This document shows positions 25,296-33,395 of a DNA stretch of 64,000 bases, piece after piece. Each line of letters begins with the position of its first letter. Positions within the stretch are counted from its first letter, which is position 1. This stretch comes from Thermosynechococcus sichuanensis E542 (GTDB taxonomy: Bacteria; Cyanobacteriota; Cyanobacteriia; Thermosynechococcales; Thermosynechococcaceae), in contig NZ_CP032152.1 in the NCBI RefSeq assembly GCF_003555505.1, forward strand, positions 1,845,001 to 1,909,000, in the 5' to 3' direction. The position numbers and the translations under genes are program-made. The notes beneath the pieces are model-generated. The model was not told where the DNA came from and did no database searches. It saw only the letters and a program-made list of their open reading frames with translations.

Positions 25296-27340
25296 CTGAG
25301 GCGATGGGGTTCGCCAAAAAGAATGATCGAGGTCTGCAACTGCTGAATCACTTGAGTCGTAATGTCACTCACCGCCAGCCCGCCAGCAGTCCCCCGTCGA
25401 ATCGAACGCATTAATACCAAGTCGGACTGTTGGGCTTCTTGGAGGATTGCGGCGGCAATGTCGTTACGGGCAACGGTTTTAATATCAACGGCACCTTCTC
25501 CGCTAGTTTCCCGTAAAATCTCTCGCAAATCCTCTTCAAATTGGGCGATTTGCTCAGGGGGAGTGTTGCTTAAAACCACGTGCAGCAGAACCACTCTTGC
25601 TTGACTGGCAGTCGCAAGGGCTTGGGCAAAACGGACAATGCGCAGCGTACTGGGGGTGAGATCTCGGGTGGGCACCAAAATCGAGCCAATCTGTTCTGGC
25701 GCATCTAAGAGGCGGGTAATCGCCACTGCACAGGGACTAGACCACAGCACCTGATCAATGATGTTGCCAAAGAGCCGTGCTCGCAAACTATTGGTTTCTG
25801 ACCAGCCTAGGACAATTAAACTGGCGTTTTGTTCGCGGCTAAAGCGACTGATCCCAAGGGCAACATCGTCATCAATGCGAATGGCGGCAGTGGCTTCAAC
25901 CCCGTAAGGAATTGCCAGTTCAACGGCGCGACGCACAAGTTTGCGACTGCGATTGAGGGCGGCATCGAGCTGGGGATCATCCATGTGTACTTGGCCACGG
26001 ACGATCGCCATCGCCACAACCCGTCCAGCCTCATGGCGAGCCAGTAGTGCGGCCAATTCCACCAGCGATCGCTGGGTTTGGGGATTCTGGACAGGGACGA
26101 CGACCGTAAAGGGATGGGGTTGGGGGTCTTCGCTGCCATCCCACCAATTGGCCAGTTCTTCGATTGCCTCCTGCTCTGGCTGGGGGATAGGAATGCGGCT
26201 GGCTGTTCGTGCCGTAATGATTGGCCCTAGAATCGAGGTCACCACCATGAGTACCAAGACACTGTTGAGAATGTCCTTGGTGAGAATCCCCTCCTGAAAT
26301 CCGACGAGGGTTGCCGCTAAGGTGGCCGCCACTTGGGGTAAAGACAGGGACCACATCGTCAGCATTTCCATGGGGGTGTAGCGGTACCAAAGGGCAGAGA
26401 GCCACGCGGCAATGAACTTACTGCCAATGAGACCGCCGACGATCGCCACTGTAATGCCAATTGAGGCCAGTGTTTTGACAAAGGCTGGAATATCAATCAG
26501 CAGCCCCATATCCACAAAAAAGCAGGGGATAAAGAGCACACCGCCGATAAATTCCACCTTTTCTTTAACGGGACTATCGCCTAAAACGTCATTGACTGCT
26601 AAACCGGCTAAAAAAGCGCCGACAATCTGCTCAACACCAATGAGCTGCGCTCCAACAGAAGCCACAAACAGCGTTAGGAGAATAAAGAGAAACTGGTTTC
26701 CTTGGTCATCGGGCGATCGCTGGAAAAATTCCTTGCCGACACGGTCAAAGCCCCACAGCACCAGAAAACAGTAGAGACTCAGGGTGACTAATTGGTTGAT
26801 TAGTGTCAGCGCTGTAAATTCTCCCTTGTTGATACCGACACAGATAGCCAGGATCACAAGAGCGGCCGTATCCGTAAAAATGGTTGCCCCAATTGTGACC
26901 GTGACGGCTTCATTTTGGACAACCCCTAGCCGCCGCACAATCGGATAGGCCAGCAGCGTGTGGGAGGCCAACAGCGATCCAATAAGAAGTGAACCATTCC
27001 AGCCAAAACCAAACCAGCGACCAATGATGATCCCGGTTACAATGGGCACAATGAAGGTGCAACAGCCGAACACCAAGGAGCGATTCCGAGTTTTACGGAA
27101 CTGACTCAAGTCAATTTCTAGTCCGGCCACAAACATCAAATAGACTTTGCCAATGCCTGAGAGGAGTTTGATGGTATCGCTCTCATGCTGAAGAAAGTGG
27201 AACCCATTGGGGCCTAAAATCACGCCAGCCAGCAGCAGACCAACCAACCCCGGTAAGCGCAGCCGCTCAAAAACAGGGGGAATAACTAAAATGACGGCCA
27301 ATAGAACGGTAAAAACAAAAATGGGGTTACTTCCATCCAT
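25292..27340 (-). CDS. CPA2-type cation/proton antiporter with tandem universal stress domains
   Basis: A 682-residue protein. Residues 1-390 hold about 12 membrane spans of the CPA2 family: [58 protein letters not shown], then [15 protein letters not shown] and [19 protein letters not shown]. Residues about 410-545 and 555-680 are two USP-like cytoplasmic domains ([54 protein letters not shown]). The predicted role is Na+ or K+ exchange for H+ at the plasma or thylakoid membrane, gated by nucleotides. The ion cannot be read from the sequence. Confidence 0.88.
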   Translation of the reverse strand: MDGSNPIFVFTVLLAVILVIPPVFERLRLPGLVGLLLAGVILGPNGFHFLQHESDTIKLLSGIGKVYLMFVAGLEIDLSQFRKTRNRSLVFGCCTFIVPIVTGIIIGRWFGFGWNGSLLIGSLLASHTLLAYPIVRRLGVVQNEAVTVTIGATIFTDTAALVILAICVGINKGEFTALTLINQLVTLSLYCFLVLWGFDRVGKEFFQRSPDDQGNQFLFILLTLFVASVGAQLIGVEQIVGAFLAGLAVNDVLGDSPVKEKVEFIGGVLFIPCFFVDMGLLIDIPAFVKTLASIGITVAIVGGLIGSKFIAAWLSALWYRYTPMEMLTMWSLSLPQVAATLAATLVGFQEGILTKDILNSVLVLMVVTSILGPIITARTASRIPIPQPEQEAIEELANWWDGSEDPQPHPFTVVVPVQNPQTQRSLVELAALLARHEAGRVVAMAIVRGQVHMDDPQLDAALNRSRKLVRRAVELAIPYGVEATAAIRIDDDVALGISRFSREQNASLIVLGWSETNSLRARLFGNIIDQVLWSSPCAVAITRLLDAPEQIGSILVPTRDLTPSTLRIVRFAQALATASQARVVLLHVVLSNTPPEQIAQFEEDLREILRETSGEGAVDIKTVARNDIAAAILQEAQQSDLVLMRSIRRGTAGGLAVSDITTQVIQQLQTSIILFGEPHRLS

Positions 27341-27375
27341 GGCCGCGATGCCGAAATCTCTCCCCCAAGAATACG

Positions 27376-28620
27376 CTATGCTTGCTGCCCCTCAAAATAA
27401 CGGCCAATCGTTTCTACGTCCTTGTCGCCGCGTCCTGAACAATTAATGACAATGCGCGGCTGCCCCGTCAGTTGCGGGCATAGCGTTTCCAGATAGGCCA
27501 AGGCATGGGCGGTTTCAAGGGCAGGGAGAATGCCCTCCAATTGGGCTAAGCGCACACAGGCAGCCACGGCTTCGGTATCAGTGACACTGTAGTATTCGGC
27601 TCGACCAATGTCCTTGAGGTAGCTATGCTCTGGCCCTACGCCCGGATAGTCTAAACCGGCGCTGATGGAGTGGGCTTCAATAATTTGCCCGTCCTCATCC
27701 TGTAGGACATAACTCATTGCCCCGTGGAGAACGCCAATGTCTCCCTTGGTGAGGGTGGCGGCATGGTGACCGGTGTCCAGTCCTTGGCCAGCCGCTTCAA
27801 CCCCAATTAAGCGCACTTGCGGTTCCTCGACAAATTCATGGAAGAGTCCCATGGCATTGGAACCCCCACCGACACAGGCCAGCAGAATATCGGGCAGCCC
27901 CCCCCATTTCTCAAGGCACTGCCGCCGCGTTTCTGCCCCAATGACGGCATGGAATTCCCGTACAAGCATCGGGTAGGGATGGGGCCCCGCCACTGAACCC
28001 AAGATGTAATGGGTGGTTTCTACATTCGTCACCCAATCGCGAATCGCTTCCGAGGTGGCATCCTTAAGCGTACCGGTACCGGCACTGACGGGCGCCACTT
28101 CTGCCCCCAATAGGCGCATCCGCAATACGTTTAAGCGCTGCCGCTCCATATCCTGCACGCCCATGTAAATCACACATTGCAGACCAAAGCGGGCACACAC
28201 TGTTGCTGTGGCGACGCCATGCTGCCCGGCACCTGTTTCAGCAATAATGCGCTGTTTGCCCATGCGTTTGGCGAGCAGGACTTGACCGAGGGCATTGTTG
28301 ATTTTGTGGGCACCTGTATGGTTCAGGTCTTCCCGTTTTAGATAGATTTGAGGCTGAGCGTGATCATGGGCATAGTGGGCGCTAAGGCGTTCGGCAAAGT
28401 AAAGGGGACTGGGGCGACCCACATAGTCCTGGAGGAGTTGCTGCAATTCTGCTTGAAAGTCAGGGTCTTGGCGGTAGTGGGCAAAGGCCTCCTCTAGCTC
28501 ACTGAGGGCCGGCATCAGGGTTTCGGGAACATACTTGCCACCAAAGCGACCAAAGCGACCCCGCGCATCGGGGCGAGCAGCAGCACTGAGGGCACTAGAG
28601 GGGGCAACAGTCACGGGCAA
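27376..28620 (-). CDS. trpB: Tryptophan synthase beta chain
   Basis: A 414-residue TrpB of normal length. It has [20 protein letters not shown], the PLP lysine in [20 protein letters not shown], and the catalytic Glu in [20 protein letters not shown]. The phosphate loop is [10 protein letters not shown], and the K+/allosteric region is [17 protein letters not shown]. It condenses indole with serine in the last step of tryptophan synthesis. trpA is not adjacent, as usual in cyanobacteria. It is followed on the same strand by the antiporter gene after 35 bp. Confidence 0.96.
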   Translation of the reverse strand: MPVTVAPSSALSAAARPDARGRFGRFGGKYVPETLMPALSELEEAFAHYRQDPDFQAELQQLLQDYVGRPSPLYFAERLSAHYAHDHAQPQIYLKREDLNHTGAHKINNALGQVLLAKRMGKQRIIAETGAGQHGVATATVCARFGLQCVIYMGVQDMERQRLNVLRMRLLGAEVAPVSAGTGTLKDATSEAIRDWVTNVETTHYILGSVAGPHPYPMLVREFHAVIGAETRRQCLEKWGGLPDILLACVGGGSNAMGLFHEFVEEPQVRLIGVEAAGQGLDTGHHAATLTKGDIGVLHGAMSYVLQDEDGQIIEAHSISAGLDYPGVGPEHSYLKDIGRAEYYSVTDTEAVAACVRLAQLEGILPALETAHALAYLETLCPQLTGQPRIVINCSGRGDKDVETIGRYFEGQQA

Positions 28621-28662
28621 CGTCCTTTCTGCATTCAGGGTTCCTTATGCGATTGTGCCACG

Positions 28663-29511
28663 TTATGGGCGGCAACGGCGGGCCGTGCCCAAGGGATTGA
28701 GCCACTCCAACAGACAGGCCTCAAGCACCTGCATTTCGGGAAAGAGACTTTGCTGGATCCACTGGCCGACGGCATCGAGGGGAGAAAATTCGGCGCCGAC
28801 TTGCCACTTCAGTCCTTGGCTGAGGGGGGTGAGGTGATTTCCCGGTAGCTTTAAGGCAGTGACCATATCGCCAAATTTGGCTCTGAGGAGACTGCCCAGG
28901 CGGGCTGTTTGGTCAATGTCGTCCTCTTGGAAACGGATGAGGAGGTTGCGGCGCACAGGATAGCGCTCTTGAATCAGTTTTTCGGTTTCTGTCGGGCTAG
29001 GGCTAAATTCAACACCTACGGGGGCAAGGTTTTCCATCCAAGGAATGGATTGACTGGCGGCGTAGTTGTTGAAGGCCATGAACATATTCCCAGCGCGATC
29101 GCCATCGTAGAGGCTATTGATCAGCAGGTGGAGTTTACAGCCCATACTGTGCCCTAGGCCGTAAATCGGCAATGCCGGTGGGTAGCCTCGGCGATAGACC
29201 AACCAATCAAGGGCATAGTCGAGTTTATTCAGCACATCGAGGGCGATCGCCCCATGGTCAAAGCTATTCACAAAGGGCGTAGCAATAATGCCATAGCCAG
29301 CCTCCGCAAGGTGCTCCAACAACCGCCGATAGGTCAATTGCGGTGCCGCTGCCACAAAAGCTCCCCCCAGAAAATGAATCCACCCCAAGGGGCGCTGGGG
29401 GATGTATAGCCAATTGCCGCGAACCTCTTGCCACTCCAAAATGCCGTCACTCCAAAAATGCCTAACTGACTGTAATCTAGCGAATACGGGAAATGCAGTG
29501 GTACAGGACAC
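28663..29511 (-). CDS. DUF1350 family alpha/beta-hydrolase-like protein
   Basis: A protein of up to 282 residues. The recognisable family part begins around LEWQEVRGNWLYIPQRPLGW and IHFLGGAFVAAAPQLTYRRL, with IATPFVNSFDHGAIALDVLN and a nucleophile-elbow-like GLGHSMGCKL. DUF1350 proteins occur in cyanobacteria and plants and their substrates are unknown. The GTG at 29511 would leave only 3 bp to the divergent CofE-like gene. The true start is therefore probably further in, for example the TTG at 29439, which gives about 258 residues. The Ser-His-containing elbow suggests esterase-like chemistry, but this is inference. Confidence 0.75.
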   Translation of the reverse strand: MSCTTAFPVFARLQSVRHFWSDGILEWQEVRGNWLYIPQRPLGWIHFLGGAFVAAAPQLTYRRLLEHLAEAGYGIIATPFVNSFDHGAIALDVLNKLDYALDWLVYRRGYPPALPIYGLGHSMGCKLHLLINSLYDGDRAGNMFMAFNNYAASQSIPWMENLAPVGVEFSPSPTETEKLIQERYPVRRNLLIRFQEDDIDQTARLGSLLRAKFGDMVTALKLPGNHLTPLSQGLKWQVGAEFSPLDAVGQWIQQSLFPEMQVLEACLLEWLNPLGTARRCRP

Positions 29512-29514
29512 GTA

Positions 29515-30687
29515 ATGATTGCAACAGTTATCGGCATAGGGGCAGCCGCCCTAGGATTCCTCGCCCTTTTGGTGGCACTGGGTTTGGAATGGCGGTATCG
29601 CCGGCGGCCCGCCCATCCCCTTGAAGTGATCCGTGCCACTTGGAATCTGGAAATCTATGAGCCAAGCCACTACCGTTTTGTCGGGCTATTGGGACTGAGC
29701 AACCCCCACCGTGGCCTTGAGGTGATGGTGCCGCAGTTACGGGCAGAGGTGGTACTGCTCTCCGACGGCAGTGTGGATATGATTCAGACCCATGTGCAGG
29801 TCATTCCCCGCCATCCGGAGCCAGAGTTTCCGCCCCGTGCCGATGGCTACTGGTTTGCCTATATCGTCAAGTCCACCAAGCAAACGAATGTTGAAATTTG
29901 TGTGGATTTGCAGGGGATGGGTGTCAGTGAGGTCAAGGCGGCTTGGGTGAAGATTCACTACGTTGCCTATGGCCCCCACGGTCGCTTTGCGAAAACTCAC
30001 CACGAATTTATCCCCCTCAAGTTTCCGGCGAGGGGAGAAACAGGGGTATGGCGCCAGGCCGAGGGGTGTCAAGTACTCCCCATTCGTACCCATTTACTGA
30101 CGCCGTTGGATATTCCCCTAGAGGTACTGAATCGCTACGTCATGCCCCACGCCCAACCAGGGGATATTGTCGCCATTGGCGAAACCCCCATTGCCATTAT
30201 TCAAGGCCGCCTCAAGGATCCCGCCCAACTGCGCCCCGGCTGGGTTGCAACGCGGGTGTGCCAGTTCTTCTTGCCCACTTCTAGTTTGGCAACGGCCTGT
30301 GGTATGCAAGCCTTGGTCGAGGAGGTGGGCGAGCTACGGGTACTCTTGGCCTTTTTGGGGGGGGCGATCGCCAAACTGTTTGGCCACAAAGGAGGCTTTT
30401 ATCAATTGGCCGGTGAACAAGCTCGCCTCATTGATGACGTGACAGGTACCCTCCCTCCCTACGATCAATTCATTGTCATGGGGCCAGCTAACCCCCAAGC
30501 CATCGTGGATGACCTTGCCGCAAAAACGGGTTTGGGCATCGCTATTGTGGATGTCAACGATTTAGGTGCGGTCAAAGTTCTTGCCGCTAGCAGGGGAGTC
30601 TCTACGCAATTACTGACCGCTGCCCTGAAGAAAAATCCTGCGGGCAATGCCGATGAGCAAACCCCCATAGTGCTCATCCGTCCATAG
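29515..30687 (+). CDS. CofE-like protein (F420-0:gamma-glutamyl ligase family) with N-terminal membrane anchor
   Basis: A 390-residue protein. Residues 1-25 are one membrane helix (MIATVIGIGAAALGFLALLV). Residues 30-170 form a strand-rich region of unknown type. From about 185 comes a domain resembling coenzyme F420 gamma-glutamyl ligase: IRTHLLTPLDIPLEVLNRYV, PGDIVAIGETPIAIIQGR, then GGFYQLAGEQARLIDDVTG and a C-terminal DVNDLGAVKVLAA. Cyanobacteria carry such homologues although F420 synthesis in them is limited, so another amide-bond ligase activity is possible. It ends 12 bp before the CRISPR array. Confidence 0.7.
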   Translation: MIATVIGIGAAALGFLALLVALGLEWRYRRRPAHPLEVIRATWNLEIYEPSHYRFVGLLGLSNPHRGLEVMVPQLRAEVVLLSDGSVDMIQTHVQVIPRHPEPEFPPRADGYWFAYIVKSTKQTNVEICVDLQGMGVSEVKAAWVKIHYVAYGPHGRFAKTHHEFIPLKFPARGETGVWRQAEGCQVLPIRTHLLTPLDIPLEVLNRYVMPHAQPGDIVAIGETPIAIIQGRLKDPAQLRPGWVATRVCQFFLPTSSLATACGMQALVEEVGELRVLLAFLGGAIAKLFGHKGGFYQLAGEQARLIDDVTGTLPPYDQFIVMGPANPQAIVDDLAAKTGLGIAIVDVNDLGAVKVLAASRGVSTQLLTAALKKNPAGNADEQTPIVLIRP

Positions 30688-30699
30688 AGCGATCGCGTT

Positions 30700-32388
30700 T
30701 TTTCCATTTAATCGGCTGAGGACAAGCCTCAGCACTGTCGTTAGCAGGAGGCTGCTATGCAAACCCTTGAGTTTCCATTTAATCGGCTGAGGACAAGCCT
30801 CAGCACCAGCGGTGACGAGTTGAGCGGACTCTACCGCTCAATGTTTCCATTTAATCGGCTGAGGACAAGCCTCAGCACTTACAAACCCGTCGCGTTTTGC
30901 GATGGGAAACCTTTGTTTCCATTTAATCGGCTGAGGACAAGCCTCAGCACCAAGGAGGCTGTATGTCCTTTAGTTACTTCGAAAGTTTCCATTTAATCGG
31001 CTGAGGACAAGCCTCAGCACAGCTTTTTAATTTGACGTTGGTATAAGGCTTCAAGTTTCCATTTAATCGGCTGAGGACAAGCCTCAGCACCCAAGGCTTA
31101 CCTAACGGAGGGCATCGGCATCGCCCCGTTTCCATTTAATCGGCTGAGGACAAGCCTCAGCACCAACAATCTACCCTCAAGAATTTTACGCTGCTCCTCA
31201 GAGTTTCCATTTAATCGGCTGAGGACAAGCCTCAGCACGTGTTTGGCTTAAATTATTCATCGGAGCTTGTAAAAGTTTCCATTTAATCGGCTGAGGACAA
31301 GCCTCAGCACGTTTTTACAGAAATTTGCCTGAATTACCGCCAAGGGTGTTTCCATTTAATCGGCTGAGGACAAGCCTCAGCACACAGGGAATTTGATTTA
31401 CAACTTCCCAAATGACTCGTTTCCATTTAATCGGCTGAGGACAAGCCTCAGCACCTATTACTTCCCGATGCCAGTAAGTCTTAAAGCCGTTTCCATTTAA
31501 TCGGCTGAGGACAAGCCTCAGCACTTTTGCTAACCCATTCACGGTACTCCTCTGGCGTGTTTCCATTTAATCGGCTGAGGACAAGCCTCAGCACAACAGG
31601 AGATGTAATCATGACAACGAAAGGCAAGGTGTTTCCATTTAATCGGCTGAGGACAAGCCTCAGCACTTCTTGCCGTCTTTTTGCGATTTCTTCCAGCCGC
31701 CAGTTTCCATTTAATCGGCTGAGGACAAGCCTCAGCACCTAGTGTGAGAGAGGCGATAAAGGTTGCAGATAGTGTTTCCATTTAATCGGCTGAGGACAAG
31801 CCTCAGCACTTTCTGGGAATTTATAACATGCTCCCAGATTTAAGTGTGTTTCCATTTAATCGGCTGAGGACAAGCCTCAGCACAACAAAACCTTGCCAAA
31901 TTACTAACCCCCGATGAGGTTTCCATTTAATCGGCTGAGGACAAGCCTCAGCACACCTAGATGAATATAAATAATTTCTGTTTCCCTGTAGTTTCCATTT
32001 AATCGGCTGAGGACAAGCCTCAGCACTTAAACTTATCGACATTTATTACGACGTATTAGAGTTTCCATTTAATCGGCTGAGGACAAGCCTCAGCACATTC
32101 CTGTCGGGAATCACAATTCCCGACCTGAAAAGTTTCCATTTAATCGGCTGAGGACAAGCCTCAGCACAAGTATTCGCCAAAATAAAATACAGAGGAAATC
32201 CTTGTTTCCATTTAATCGGCTGAGGACAAGCCTCAGCACTTCCGTCGGTACCGCATTCAGTATGGCGTTACTGACCGGAATGTTTCCATTTAATCGGCTG
32301 AGGACAAGCCTCAGCACAAGTATTCGCAAAATAAAATACAGAGGAAATCCTTGTTTCCATTTAATCGGCTGAGGACAAGCCTCAGCAC
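30700..32388 (-). CRISPR. CRISPR array, 24 repeats of 36 bp, 23 spacers, apparently transcribed leftward
   Basis: The repeat is 36 bp and nearly invariant. Read on the minus strand it starts GTGCTGAGGCTTGTCCTCAG and ends GATTAAATGGAAAC. It contains a perfect 7-bp stem GCTGAGG/CCTCAGC with loop CTTGT, followed by a terminal ATGGAAAC that looks like an 8-nt crRNA 5' handle. This supports minus-strand transcription. So does the leftmost repeat (30700-30735), the only degenerate copy (its outer base is changed), which marks the distal end. Spacers are 34-42 bp. Repeats begin at 30700, 30771, 30843, 30915, 30985, 31055, 31128, 31203, 31275, 31348, 31419, 31489, 31559, 31631, 31703, 31774, 31848, 31919, 31991, 32061, 32132, 32204, 32282 and 32353. 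No cas gene lies in the window, so effector and adaptation proteins must act in trans. Confidence 0.98.
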
Positions 32389-32668
32389 AGTGCACCCTTG
32401 GAAGGTGCTCTAGGACTACTATAGCACAGGTCATTTTCAAGCACCTAGGGGAGATGATTTTTTTGTTTCTGTAAAATTTTTAGATCCGCAGTGATGAAGT
32501 TAGCAAAAGTCTCTCTAGAAGCCTGTTTCGGGAAAATTCAAGCACCTCTAAATCTGTTAGAAACTCATCAAAGCCTTGTGGAGACTGGGTTTGGGAAAAT
32601 TGCCGAGCGGAGAGGATATTTTAGTCCAGAGGTGCTTGCATAGCTGCCCGGCGGAAGATGGGAAGACC
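32389..32668 (-). promoter_or_regulatory. Likely CRISPR leader with repeated GCACCT motifs
   Basis: This is a 280-bp non-coding stretch between the right-hand array end and ccdA. It is AT-rich at 32455-32482. CAAGCACCTCT (32539-32549) is inverted as AGAGGTGCTTG (32628-32638). CAAGCACCT recurs at 32438-32446, and a GCACC/GGTGC hairpin abuts the first repeat (32392-32407). TATAGT on the minus strand (32423-32418) is a candidate -10 about 30 bp from the array. No frame here looks coding. Confidence 0.55.
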
Positions 32669-33391
32669 CTAGAGGCGAATCGCCAAAGCAATCACCCCAA
32701 AAGCAATCAGTAGCACGCCACTCAAAGTCGTGATCCAACTTGACCACCGCCGCAGAGCCAGCAGTTTTTGCAGCGCCCCACTAAAAGTCCCCACCAAGAT
32801 GAGGGGCACCACATAGCCCGTGGTGTAGGCCAAGAGTAAACCCGCCCCCACCAGTAGCTTTTGAGTGGTGGCTACCCATGCCAAGAGCGTTGCCAACACC
32901 GGTGTGCTACAGGGGGCTGCCACCAAGCCAAAGGTCGCTCCTAGGGTATAGGCCTGTAAGCCCGCAGGGACGCGCTCCGGTAGTTCTTCTAAGAAACGAC
33001 TGCGGGGAAATGTCAGCGGTAGGGCATTGAGCAAGTTTAAGCCCATGAGAATTGCCACGACACTAACAATAATCGTCAACCCCCACCCCACTTGACCGTA
33101 AATGCGACCGGCAACGGCAGCCACCATGCCCAGAACTGTGAGGGTACTGGCCAGACCCAAAGCAAACCAAAGGGATTGACGGACGACGGAGCCATTTTGC
33201 CTTGTGGCATAGCCAGCAATATAACCCACCGTAATCGGCAGCATGGAGAGGGTGCAGGGCGTCAGACTGGTGAGGAGTCCGGCCAGAAAGACAATCCCGA
33301 CACTGATTACAGTCAGATCACTGAGTTGACCCCTCACCCATTGGTTGGCCCACTGTTCTAGTTGGTAGAGTCCTAGGCTAAGGCTGGCCAT
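32669..33391 (-). CDS. ccdA: Cytochrome c biogenesis protein CcdA
   Basis: A 240-residue, six-span membrane protein. The redox cysteines lie in LLTSLTPCTLSMLPITVGYI and VAAPCSTPVLATLL, the paired P-C motifs of CcdA. CcdA passes reducing equivalents across the thylakoid membrane so that apocytochromes (such as cytochrome f and c6) can receive haem. The start MASLSLG (ATG 33391) is 4 bp after the M16 protease stop; a longer frame to 33433 would overlap that gene. The two genes are therefore probably co-transcribed. Confidence 0.93.
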   Translation of the reverse strand: MASLSLGLYQLEQWANQWVRGQLSDLTVISVGIVFLAGLLTSLTPCTLSMLPITVGYIAGYATRQNGSVVRQSLWFALGLASTLTVLGMVAAVAGRIYGQVGWGLTIIVSVVAILMGLNLLNALPLTFPRSRFLEELPERVPAGLQAYTLGATFGLVAAPCSTPVLATLLAWVATTQKLLVGAGLLLAYTTGYVVPLILVGTFSGALQKLLALRRWSSWITTLSGVLLIAFGVIALAIRL

Positions 33392-33395
33392 AATT

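Noticed and set aside
31315-32440. Minus-strand reading frames with repeated AEACPQPIKWK and LRLVLSRLNGN peptides
   Set aside because: They are the CRISPR repeat translated in different frames, broken by spacers of varying length; not genes.
30688-32668. A complete CRISPR-Cas locus
   Set aside because: Flanking genes are a CofE-like protein and ccdA; I found no Cas1, Cas2, Cas6 or effector sequence in the window.
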